NCBI GenBank assembly: GCA_003574885.1
Contig: PJFC01000001.1
Location: 310,001 to 374,000, forward strand
Source of the DNA: Geobacter sp.
Lineage (GTDB): Bacteria > Desulfobacterota > Desulfuromonadia > Geobacterales > Geobacteraceae
Direction of reading: 5' to 3'
Length of the DNA: 64,000 bases
The position numbers were made by a program, and so were the translations under genes. Of the stretch, positions 44,195 to 51,783 are shown in pieces. The notes under the pieces were generated by a model. That model did no database searches. It had not been told where the DNA came from and saw nothing but the letters and a program-made list of their open reading frames with translations. Position 1 is the first letter of the stretch. Each line of letters begins with the position of its first letter.

Positions 44195-44389
44195 TTAAGT
44201 ATTGTGTTCGTGTAAGTACATCATGGCCAGCCGTGCCCTGTTCTCCAGACATTGGGGACAGAGCTGCCCGGCATCCTTCCAGACCTCCTCCGCCAGCCAT
44301 TCACCCGCCTCCAGAAAAACCGAGTTCTGCTGCTGCGGCTGGAACTCCTTGCGGCAGATCACGCAGACGTTCTTCACCTCTCCCTTCAC
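44195..44389 (-). CDS. Small zinc-ribbon protein (64 aa) overlapping hemH
   Basis: 64 aa with two CXXC pairs (CVIC near residue 9 and CPQC near 46), the pattern of a zinc ribbon, joined by a helical stretch. The start is the GTG at 44389, which overlaps the hemH stop as GTGA; the ribosome site AAGGGGGAG is the end of hemH. This coupling and the clean Cys spacing argue that it is real although short. The function is unknown; regulation of, or metal handling for, hemH is only a guess. Confidence 0.7.
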   Translation of the reverse strand: MKGEVKNVCVICRKEFQPQQQNSVFLEAGEWLAEEVWKDAGQLCPQCLENRARLAMMYLHEHNT

Positions 44390-45351
44390 GGCTCCCCCTT
44401 CGCGGCCTCTTTTCGCACCAAGTCCGCAAGGCAGTCGATGAATGCCGGCGAGGTATTGAGGGAGGGGCTGCGCCAGAACTTGGCGTAGCCGAGCTTGAAC
44501 GCCTCCATGGCATACTGGATATCTATCTCGTAGAGCGTCTCGATGTGGTCCGAAACGAAGGAGAGAGGGACGACCAGCAGGTTTTTGCTGCCATGGGCAG
44601 CCAGATGCTCCAGCATCGCCTCGGTGGAGGGCTCCAGCCACTTGACCGGCCCTGCCCGGGACTGGAAGGCCAGGTGATGGGCGACGTTCTCAAACCGTTC
44701 CATGACGAGCCGGACTGTTTCCTCGATATGGGCAAGGTAGGGGTCACCATCGTCGATAAAAGACTGGGGAAGCGAATGGGCGGAAAACAGGATCTCCACG
44801 TCGGCAAGGGGATGGAACTGGTCGATCCCCTCCCGTATCTTTTCCTCCAGGGCATCGATGTAGCGGGGATGGTCGTAGAACCGGTCGATGGTGGAAACCT
44901 GGAACTGTACCCCAGCTTCACCCAGCACGCGCTTCAGCTCATTGAAACTCGAACCGGTAGTGGCCCGGGAGTAGTGTGGGTAGAGGGAGAGGGCGATGAT
45001 CCGGCCGATCCCCTCTTTTTTGATGGCTGCAAGCGCCTCGATGGTGGAGGGGCGCCAATAACGCATGGCCACGAAACAGCGGTACTCCTCTCCCAGCTGC
45101 TCTTCCAGCGCCCGCGCCTGGGCCTCGGTAAGCTCCCGGATGGGAGATTTGCCGCCGATCTGCTCGTAGTAACCTTCTACTTTCGGGGCGCGCCGCCGGG
45201 CGATGATCCGGGCGATGAGCGGCTGGAGAAAAGCCGGGCCAATCTTTATGATGTCCCGGTCGCAGAAGAGATTGGTGAGGAACGGCTTAACGGCATCGAG
45301 GGAATCGGGTCCCCCCATCTGGAGGAGAAGAACTGCGGTTTTCGCGGACAT
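44386..45351 (-). CDS. hemH: Ferrochelatase HemH
   Basis: 321 aa. Ferrochelatase features: [18 protein letters not shown] at the N-terminus, LFSAHSLP with the catalytic His, and [17 protein letters not shown] with the conserved Glu near the C-terminus. It inserts iron into protoporphyrin (or coproporphyrin). The ATG at 45351 follows GAGGTGTCC; an ATG 18 bases upstream is less well placed. It is first in a run hemH, zinc ribbon, moxR, TraB-like gene on the minus strand. Confidence 0.95.
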   Translation of the reverse strand: MSAKTAVLLLQMGGPDSLDAVKPFLTNLFCDRDIIKIGPAFLQPLIARIIARRRAPKVEGYYEQIGGKSPIRELTEAQARALEEQLGEEYRCFVAMRYWRPSTIEALAAIKKEGIGRIIALSLYPHYSRATTGSSFNELKRVLGEAGVQFQVSTIDRFYDHPRYIDALEEKIREGIDQFHPLADVEILFSAHSLPQSFIDDGDPYLAHIEETVRLVMERFENVAHHLAFQSRAGPVKWLEPSTEAMLEHLAAHGSKNLLVVPLSFVSDHIETLYEIDIQYAMEAFKLGYAKFWRSPSLNTSPAFIDCLADLVRKEAAKGEP

Positions 45352-45570
45352 GGACACCTCGTCTGACATCTATGCTGAATCTGGATTTCGAACTTATTTC
45401 ACCGGGAACCTTTTCTTTGCTTTTACCTGCACAGCATACGGAAAGCCCGTAACAGCTTTACTATGCCCTCACTTCACGTCCCGCGCAACCGGAATTTTAT
45501 GTCTGTCGAGCGATGTAAAAAGTAAAGGCAGGGTTTCCCCTGCCATTCCCGGTTATAAATCAGGTAAAAA
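45352..45570. other. Upstream region of hemH
   Basis: No gene seen. It should contain the hemH promoter, but no -35/-10 pair is convincing. A short hairpin GGCAGGG/CCCTGCC lies at about 45530-45545. Confidence 0.3.
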
Positions 45571-45598
45571 AAAGCCGCGAGCAGATCGCAGCTTTTTG
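45571..45598. terminator. Bidirectional hairpin terminator upstream of hemH
   Basis: Stem AAAGCCGCGA / TCGCAGCTTT (one mismatch) with a 5-base loop, flanked by As on the left and Ts on the right. Confidence 0.55.
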
Positions 45599-45675
45599 CT
45601 AAACGTTGTAATTATACCATGATAAAAAATTTTATACAGTACTGGTAATACCTATTCTCGTTGTTATAGTTTAGT

Positions 45676-45689
45676 CAGGTAGCTACCTG
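45676..45689. promoter_or_regulatory. Perfect 14-bp palindrome, candidate operator
   Basis: CAGGTAGCTACCTG lies 27 bases upstream of the start of the small ORF at 45717, in a stretch with TTATAG just upstream. It has the size of a repressor site. Confidence 0.4.
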
Positions 45690-45716
45690 TAACAGACCGT
45701 CAAAAAAAGGAGGGCG

Positions 45717-45782
45717 ATGCAAATCGAAGATACTCCACCGGGCTGTGACAAGAAAATAAGAGAAGCATCGATCCGGCAGTAA
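45717..45782 (+). CDS. Possible 21-aa peptide or leader ORF
   Basis: ATG at 45717 follows AAGGAGG at good distance; the peptide is MQIEDTPPGCDKKIREASIR plus a final Gln. A perfect palindrome lies upstream and a strong terminator downstream at 45832, so this could be a complete transcription unit. The product could equally be a small RNA. No family is recognised. Confidence 0.3.
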   Translation: MQIEDTPPGCDKKIREASIRQ

Positions 45783-45831
45783 CTGAATGCCGGTAATGAC
45801 CCTGAAAAAAGGGAAGCGAAGAAGTAAAAAT

Positions 45832-45858
45832 AAGGCCCGCCGAAAATTGGCGGGCCTT
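45832..45858. terminator. Bidirectional terminator at the hemE 3' end
   Basis: Perfect 10-bp stem AAGGCCCGCC / GGCGGGCCTT. T-rich sequence follows on both strands. It lies 49 bases after the hemE stop. Confidence 0.8.
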
Positions 45859-45906
45859 TTCTTTGTGCAAGCAACAGAATGGGAGATTAGCCCCTCTCGT
45901 TATAAG

Positions 45907-46929
45907 CTATTTCTGCGACAACCGGTGCACACAATCGACCATGAACTTCGCATTCTCCGGCGGGACGGTGGGAAGGATGCCGTGACCCAGATTGAAGATG
46001 TGACCGGGTCGGCCGGCGTTCTCGTCCAGGACCCGCTTCACCTCCCGTTCGATGACATCATTCGGCGCATAGAGGACGGTCGGATCCAGGTTCCCCTGCA
46101 CCCCAATCTTCGGCCCGAGGATATCGCGAGCCTTCCCAAGGTCGACGTGCCAGTCGAGCCCCATGACGTCGCCGCCCGCCTTCTGCACGGTGTCCAGCAT
46201 GGTGGCTGCTCCCTTGACAAAGTGGATGACCGGTACATGAGTACGGTTCAGGCCGTTGATCAGCTTGGTGGTATAGGGGAGGACGTAGCGCTCGTAGTCG
46301 GCGGGGGAGAGGACCCCTCCCCAGGTATCGAAAATCTGGATCGCCTGTGCTCCCGCCTTGATCTGTGCGTTCAGGTATTCCATGTCCATCATGGTCACTT
46401 TCTCCATGAGGGCGGCATAGACATCGGGTGCAGCGTACATCATCCGCTTCATGGTCGCCCAGTCTTTGGAGCCCTTCCCCTCCACCATGTAGCAGGCAAG
46501 GGTAAAGGGGGCGCCGCCGAAGCCTATGAGGGGCACCTTGGTGGCAAGTTCGCGACGGAGGATCTTGATGGTGTCCAGGACATAGGGAACATCCTGCTCC
46601 ATCTGGGGAATACGGAGCGCCTCCACGTCAGCCATGGTCCGGATCGGATGCTCGAAAACCGGCCCGGGGACGAAATCAAGCTTCATCCCCATCGGCTCCA
46701 CCGGGGTAAGAATGTCGGAAAAGAGGATGGCTGCATCCACACCCAGGATGTCCACCGGCTGGATGCTCACCTCGGCGGCCAGTTCAGGGGTCTTGCAAAG
46801 CTCCAGAAAGGTGCACTTGGAGCGGACCCGCATGTAGTCAGGGAGATATCGCCCCGCCTGGCGCATGAGCCAGACCGGAGTCCGGTCAACCGGCTTCCCC
46901 CAGCAGGCATCGAGAAAACGTGTATTCAT
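45907..46929 (-). CDS. hemE: Uroporphyrinogen decarboxylase HemE
   Basis: 340 aa. It has the N-terminal signature PVWLMRQAGRYLPDYM and later GFGGAPFTLACYMVEG, both typical of HemE. It decarboxylates the four acetate side chains of uroporphyrinogen III to give coproporphyrinogen III. The ATG at 46929 follows GAGGAGG. A palindromic spacer separates it from the radical SAM gene upstream, and a terminator follows, so these two form one unit. Confidence 0.96.
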   Translation of the reverse strand: MNTRFLDACWGKPVDRTPVWLMRQAGRYLPDYMRVRSKCTFLELCKTPELAAEVSIQPVDILGVDAAILFSDILTPVEPMGMKLDFVPGPVFEHPIRTMADVEALRIPQMEQDVPYVLDTIKILRRELATKVPLIGFGGAPFTLACYMVEGKGSKDWATMKRMMYAAPDVYAALMEKVTMMDMEYLNAQIKAGAQAIQIFDTWGGVLSPADYERYVLPYTTKLINGLNRTHVPVIHFVKGAATMLDTVQKAGGDVMGLDWHVDLGKARDILGPKIGVQGNLDPTVLYAPNDVIEREVKRVLDENAGRPGHIFNLGHGILPTVPPENAKFMVDCVHRLSQK

Positions 46930-46975
46930 ATAAAATCCTCCTCAGGAAATATTGTTGTTATTTTGATCTGAACCG

Positions 46976-47116
46976 GGAACGCGAGATTTTGCCCAGATTG
47001 TCGCACCCGCAGGAGCGACCGCGGAGGCGTGGTACCCAAACAGCGGGCATAAACAGCGCCACGTCGCACGAGGAAGCGACGAGGACGGCGGCAAGATGGG
47101 CGGAAGATCGCGTTCC
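46976..47116. repeat. Palindrome between the radical SAM gene and hemE (copy G)
   Basis: The left arm GGAACGCGAGATTTTGCCCA (from 46976) pairs with the minus-strand right arm GGAACGCGATCTTCCGCCCA (from 47116). Inside is GAGGCGTGGTACCC...GCCACGTCGC with the same type of 28-base insert as copy E. It ends at the base before the radical SAM stop. Confidence 0.85.
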
Positions 47117-48187
47117 TTACTCCTTCTTCTGAAGGCGTATGGGAACGTAATTGCAGAAAGGTTCTTCTTCCATATAGTCCCCCGTCACCGCATCAGCCCT
47201 CGCCCGGCAGCCGCCGCAGACGTTCAGGTATTCGCACTGGCCGCACTTCCCCTTGTACGATTTGAAATCCCGCAGGTCCCGGAATATCTCCGAGTTCTCC
47301 CAGATCTCCCGGAAGGGGGTCTGCTTCACGTTCCCTGCAGTGCGGTGGAAGTAAGAGCAGGGCTTGACGTTGCCGAAGCAGTCGATGAGGCAGATGGTTT
47401 GGGCGGCGATGCACCCCTTGCCCCCGCCGGTAGAGAAGGTGAGGGAGCGGCGCTCAAATTTCGTCCCTTCGGCCTTGGCCTTCTGGGGAACGATCCGATA
47501 GTAGTGGGGGGCACAGGTGGGGCGCATGAGGATATCGTCCTCCAGCTTCTCCTGCTCGTAGTGCCAGTCCAGTATCTCCTCGTAGTCCTCCTTGGAGATG
47601 AGCTCGTTCATGATCTCCTCGCCACGGCCGGTGGGGACGATCATGAACATGTACCAGGCAGTGGCCCCCAGGGACTTGGCCACTTTGAAGGTATTGGCGA
47701 TGTCGTGCTGGTTCCTTTTGGTAAAGGAGGAGTTTATGAGGAACTTCTGGCCATGCTTGCGGAACAGTTCGGCGGCCCGGACAACCCCGTCGAAGGAGCC
47801 GGGGCACTGGCGGAAGTTGTCGTGTACCTCGGCGGTAGAGCCGTCCAGGGAGAGGGAGACCATCTTGATATCCGCCTTCTTCATCTGTTCGCAGATCTCA
47901 TCGGTAACCAGCGCCCCGTTGGTGGCCATGCACATGCGCAGCCCCAGGGAGGTGCCGTAGCCTGCCAGTTCGAAGATATCCTTGCGCATGAGCGGTTCGC
48001 CGCCGGAGAGGACCACCACCGGCTTGGAAAAATCGGCGATCTCCTTCAGGAGCTTCTTCCCCTCGTCGGTGGTGAAATCCCCCTCGGAGGAGGTCAACTC
48101 CGACGAGCAGCGGCAGTGGACACACTTCAGGTTGCATTTCTGGGTGGTTTCCCAGGCGATCCATTTGGGTATGAATTCTTCAGCCAT
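47117..48187 (-). CDS. Radical SAM/SPASM protein, AhbD/NirJ-like (probable haem biosynthesis)
   Basis: 356 aa. Radical SAM cluster motif CNLKCVHC near residues 18-25, then [11 protein letters not shown] and the SPASM-type C-terminal cysteines [18 protein letters not shown], ending [10 protein letters not shown]. That layout matches the AhbC/AhbD/NirJ group, which modify porphyrins (AhbD decarboxylates Fe-coproporphyrin III to haem). Adjacency to hemE supports a haem role. The second of two ATGs is chosen, 6 bases after GGAG. A siroheme-type or peptide-modifying role cannot be excluded. Confidence 0.72.
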   Translation of the reverse strand: MAEEFIPKWIAWETTQKCNLKCVHCRCSSELTSSEGDFTTDEGKKLLKEIADFSKPVVVLSGGEPLMRKDIFELAGYGTSLGLRMCMATNGALVTDEICEQMKKADIKMVSLSLDGSTAEVHDNFRQCPGSFDGVVRAAELFRKHGQKFLINSSFTKRNQHDIANTFKVAKSLGATAWYMFMIVPTGRGEEIMNELISKEDYEEILDWHYEQEKLEDDILMRPTCAPHYYRIVPQKAKAEGTKFERRSLTFSTGGGKGCIAAQTICLIDCFGNVKPCSYFHRTAGNVKQTPFREIWENSEIFRDLRDFKSYKGKCGQCEYLNVCGGCRARADAVTGDYMEEEPFCNYVPIRLQKKE

Positions 48188-48269
48188 CATTTTCTCCAGA
48201 ACTCTTAGCGGCCCGGATGATTTTTCACCGGCGGTATTCTCACATTAACCTTTTAATCGTACTATGAAC

Positions 48270-48298
48270 GGGGCGAAAAACTCAAGAAGATTCGCCCC
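48270..48298. repeat. Hairpin upstream of the radical SAM gene
   Basis: Perfect 8-bp arms GGGGCGAA (48270-48277) and TTCGCCCC (48291-48298). There is no T run, so it is not a standard terminator. Confidence 0.5.
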
Positions 48299-48341
48299 CG
48301 GCAAGGTGAACGACTGAAACAGGAGAAGGAAGGGATTCCGG

Positions 48342-49097
48342 TTACTCTGACATCTTCCGGTTGAAGGTGAGTGCCGAGGCGGCAAAAGCGATGACCGCCG
48401 TCGCCAGCAGAATGCCGACGGACAGTTGTGCAACCCTGCCGTTAAGCAATGCCTGGCGTGCCCCCTCGAAGATGGCAGTGGTTGGAAACAGGCTGATGAC
48501 GGCAAAGGCCTCCTTCGGATAGGAGGAGAGGGGGAAAAAGATGCCGGACATGAAGATGAGCGGGACAATGACCACCGCCTCCACACGGCCGATGTTCTCC
48601 GGCTTGTCGATCATGGTGCCGCAGATGGTACCGACACAGGAAAAGATCATGGAGCCGAGGAAAATGAAGGGAAGATAGGCAAGGAGGTGAGCAGGGGGGA
48701 AGCGAAAGGGGGTGAGAATAAAAATCACGAGCGCCACCGCGAACCCCTTGATGGTCCCCTGGGCAAAGCCGGAGAAGATCTTGCCGATGACGATATCGTA
48801 GACCGTGATGGGGGTGACCCGGTACTCCTCGATGGTCCGCTGCACCCGGCGATGAAACCAGACGCTCCAGGCGCTGTCGTTGAACGCCGCCGAGACGGCG
48901 GTCATGGAAATGAGCCCCGGTGCGATGAAGAGGGCGTAGGGGACCCCATCCACGTCGGCAATGTACCCCCTGAGGCCGATGCCGAAGGCGAGATACAGGG
49001 TAAGGGGGTAGGCGATCACCGCCAGCAGCTCGGATAAAAGGCTGCGGCGGAGTACCAGCAGGTCCCGCCAGAATATGGCTATAGCGCCTCTAAACAT
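48342..49097 (-). CDS. ABC-2 type transporter permease
   Basis: 251 aa with six hydrophobic helices and the ABC-2 permease layout: an N-terminal cytoplasmic stretch (AIFWRDLLVLRRS), then AALNDSAWS-like and FIFLGSMIFSCVGTICG segments. It pairs with the ATPase gene directly upstream. Together they would export a drug, lipid or polysaccharide; the substrate is not evident. The ATG at 49097 follows GAGGG. Confidence 0.85.
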   Translation of the reverse strand: MFRGAIAIFWRDLLVLRRSLLSELLAVIAYPLTLYLAFGIGLRGYIADVDGVPYALFIAPGLISMTAVSAAFNDSAWSVWFHRRVQRTIEEYRVTPITVYDIVIGKIFSGFAQGTIKGFAVALVIFILTPFRFPPAHLLAYLPFIFLGSMIFSCVGTICGTMIDKPENIGRVEAVVIVPLIFMSGIFFPLSSYPKEAFAVISLFPTTAIFEGARQALLNGRVAQLSVGILLATAVIAFAASALTFNRKMSE

Positions 49098-49181
49098 GGT
49101 TTGCCCTCGTACGATTCGAAACGACCCGTTCTATGTTTGCAGGGACGTGGATTTTCCCCAAGGTCAAGGCGTGTCCCTCTC

Positions 49182-50108
49182 TCATTCCCGCACTTCTTTC
49201 CCCGTCAGCTCGATAAACACATCCTCCAGGGACGGCTCCTTCAGGCAGATTTTCCGGATGTCGTCACCTCCGATCCGGTCCATGAGCGGCTTCAGGAATT
49301 CCTCACCCGTCAGGGCGAGACGGAAGCTGTTTCCCGTCCGCTGAAGGTTCCTAACGAAAGGGAGTTCCCGAAGAAGCTTCTCGTACCGCTCCCCGTCACT
49401 GCTAAACTCCAGCTCGTACATGTGGGCATGAGCGAGACGCTCCTTCAACTCTGCGGCGGTGCCGTCCACCAGCGCCCGGCCGTGGTCCATTATCACGATC
49501 CGGTCACAGAGGGTGTCCGCCTCGTCCATGTAATGGGTTGTGAGAAATATGGTCATCTGGGGAGTGAGGGACTGGACGTAGTTCCAGACCGCCCGTCGCG
49601 ACTGGGGGTCGAGGCCGGTGGTCGGCTCATCGAGGAACAGAATCCGCGGTTGGTGGACCAGTGCCCGGGCTACGACGAGACGGCGCTGCATGCCACCGGA
49701 AAAGGTATCGGGAAAATCGTGCTGGCGGTTGGTCAGGCCGATCAGCTCCAGCAGTTCGTCGATGCGCCGGTTGTACTCCGCCGAGGCCATGGCGTACATG
49801 CGAGCGTGAAGGACAAGGTTCTCCCGGCAGGTAAGGTAGCGGTCCAGGTTATTGTCCTGGGGAACTACCCCTATCATGCTCCGGACGGTCCGGGCTGAAG
49901 AAAGGATGTCGTGCCCCTCGATGCGGGCGCTCCCCGCCGACGGGCGGAGCAGGGTAGTGAGCATCCGGATGAGGGTGGTCTTGCCGGCGCCGTTGGGACC
50001 CAGGAGGCCGAAGATAGTCCCCCGCTGCACGCGCAGGGAGAATGTGTCCACCGCCCGCATGGTGCCGTATACCTTGGAAAGGCCGTCTATTTCGAGTGCA
50101 TAAGTCAT
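49182..50108 (-). CDS. ABC-2 transporter ATPase (DrrA/NodI type)
   Basis: 308 aa. Walker A GPNGAGKTT near residue 37, Q-loop VPQDNNLD, signature FSGGMQRRL, Walker B ILFLDEPTTGLD and H-loop FLTTHYMDEAD. A C-terminal extension of about 80 residues is typical of DrrA-type ATPases. It energises the ABC-2 permease encoded 84 bases downstream. The start MTYALEIDGLSKVYG follows a GGAG/AGG site. Confidence 0.92.
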   Translation of the reverse strand: MTYALEIDGLSKVYGTMRAVDTFSLRVQRGTIFGLLGPNGAGKTTLIRMLTTLLRPSAGSARIEGHDILSSARTVRSMIGVVPQDNNLDRYLTCRENLVLHARMYAMASAEYNRRIDELLELIGLTNRQHDFPDTFSGGMQRRLVVARALVHQPRILFLDEPTTGLDPQSRRAVWNYVQSLTPQMTIFLTTHYMDEADTLCDRIVIMDHGRALVDGTAAELKERLAHAHMYELEFSSDGERYEKLLRELPFVRNLQRTGNSFRLALTGEEFLKPLMDRIGGDDIRKICLKEPSLEDVFIELTGKEVRE

Positions 50109-50253
50109 ATCAACCTAACTCCGTGGTCGGAGAGTGCCCCGTGGAGCGAATGTGCCCGAGTGCCAGCCGGTGTGCGCGAAATGAGCCTTACAGCGGCGGC
50201 ACGAGGGAACTCTGAGCAGAATGGGGCGCTTCACGATTTCACGTTTGCGAGTA

Positions 50254-51783
50254 TCAGGCATCTTCAAGTGGAAAGAGAAGGAAAAAGGTGCTCCCTTCCC
50301 CTTCCCGGCTCTCCGCCCAGATGAAACCGCCGTGGGCATCCATCACCTTGCGGCAAAAGGCAAGCCCCAGACCCGTACCCCGTGTCTTGCCAAGGCGACG
50401 GTTTTTTGCCTGGACAAACCGGTCGAAGATGGTGCCGAGGGCCTCCGCCGGCATCCCTTCACCGGTATCCCTCACCGTCACCTGGAGGAAACGGCCGCTG
50501 GCGGGGATGGCTGTCGGCGGATAGGTCTGGGGGGGGATGCGGTCACGGCAGACGGCGATGTCCGTCATCTCTTCCATTCCTACCTCGATCTCACCCCCGT
50601 CGGGGGTGAACTTGAAGGCATTGGAAAGCAGGTTGTTGATCAGACGGGAAAACTTGTGCCTGTCCACCCGGAAACCGGGGACCGGCCCGTTGCAGGTGGT
50701 ATGGAGGTTGATCCGGGTACGATGGGCCAGCGACCGGAACCTGGCAAGGATCTTCTGTATAAGCAGCGGAGGGTCCTCCTCCCGGAAGACCAGCACCATT
50801 TTGCCCGCCTCGAACTTGTGTACATCCAGAAGCGTGTCAATCATATCCGTCATCTCGCTACAGCTCTCCACCGCCGACTCCAGGTATTCCCGCTGCTCCT
50901 CGTTGACCGGTCCGAGCCGCGCTTCCCGCACAAGATCGAGGGAGCCGAGTATTGCCGTGATGGGGGTCTTCAGGTCGTGGGAAAGCATGCTGACGAAATC
51001 CTCCCGCTCCTGTTCCAGGGCCTTCAGGGTGGATATGTCGCGCAGAATCTCAACGCTACCCACCAGCTCGCCGGCGCCGTTGACAAGGGGGGTGGCGCTG
51101 GAGAGGACGGGAATACGCGTCGTGCCGATTACGAGCTGGTAGGTGATATCGAGGCACGGCTCATGACTGGCAAGAACCACTCTGCATGGGAGAAGATCGG
51201 CGCCGATGTCCGCCAGGATAACTTCTTCAACCGGCCGCCCCATAACTTCCTCCTGGCTTTTTCCCAGGATATCCTCCGCCCTGCGGTTGACCGTCATGAT
51301 CCGCCCCTCGGTGTCGATTGCCACGAGGAGGTCCGCCATTCCCTGGAGCACGACCTCCATCTTCTGCCGCTCCACATCCAGCTGCTTCTGGAGACGGAGA
51401 TTCTCCAGGCGGGTCCGGTTGAACTGGATGGACCGCTCAACCCTTTTCAACATGTCATCAGTGGAAAAGGGCTTGGCGATATAGTCGGTGGCCCCCTGCT
51501 GCAGGGCCTGCACGACAATATCCTCACTGCCATGGGCAGTCATCATCACCACCGCCAGGTCAGGATACTCCCGGGTTACTTTCGTCAGCACCGCCATGCC
51601 GTCCATTCGCGGCATCTTGATATCGAGAAGCATCAGGGTATATTCCCCCCTCGACAGCTGATCCAGGGCATCCAGGCCATCCCTGGCCCGTTCCGTCCGG
51701 TAGCCGGCATCCTCAAGCTGCAGTTTCAGGATAAGGGCGATATCGGCCTCGTCATCGACAATGAGTATCCTGTCACCTTTCAT
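50254..51783 (-). CDS. Response regulator-PAS-histidine kinase hybrid
   Basis: 509 aa. Receiver domain with Asp10-Asp11, phosphoacceptor Asp54 and Lys104; coiled linker; PAS domain (about 143-250); HisKA domain with His269 in MLSHDLKTP; HATPase with N-box INNLLSNAFKF and G-boxes DTGEGM and GTGLGL. A receiver in front of a kinase lets an upstream kinase control its output. Its start overlaps the end of the membrane kinase gene by 11 bases, so the pair probably forms one phosphorelay. The output regulator is not in the window. Confidence 0.9.
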   Translation of the reverse strand: MKGDRILIVDDEADIALILKLQLEDAGYRTERARDGLDALDQLSRGEYTLMLLDIKMPRMDGMAVLTKVTREYPDLAVVMMTAHGSEDIVVQALQQGATDYIAKPFSTDDMLKRVERSIQFNRTRLENLRLQKQLDVERQKMEVVLQGMADLLVAIDTEGRIMTVNRRAEDILGKSQEEVMGRPVEEVILADIGADLLPCRVVLASHEPCLDITYQLVIGTTRIPVLSSATPLVNGAGELVGSVEILRDISTLKALEQEREDFVSMLSHDLKTPITAILGSLDLVREARLGPVNEEQREYLESAVESCSEMTDMIDTLLDVHKFEAGKMVLVFREEDPPLLIQKILARFRSLAHRTRINLHTTCNGPVPGFRVDRHKFSRLINNLLSNAFKFTPDGGEIEVGMEEMTDIAVCRDRIPPQTYPPTAIPASGRFLQVTVRDTGEGMPAEALGTIFDRFVQAKNRRLGKTRGTGLGLAFCRKVMDAHGGFIWAESREGEGSTFFLLFPLEDA

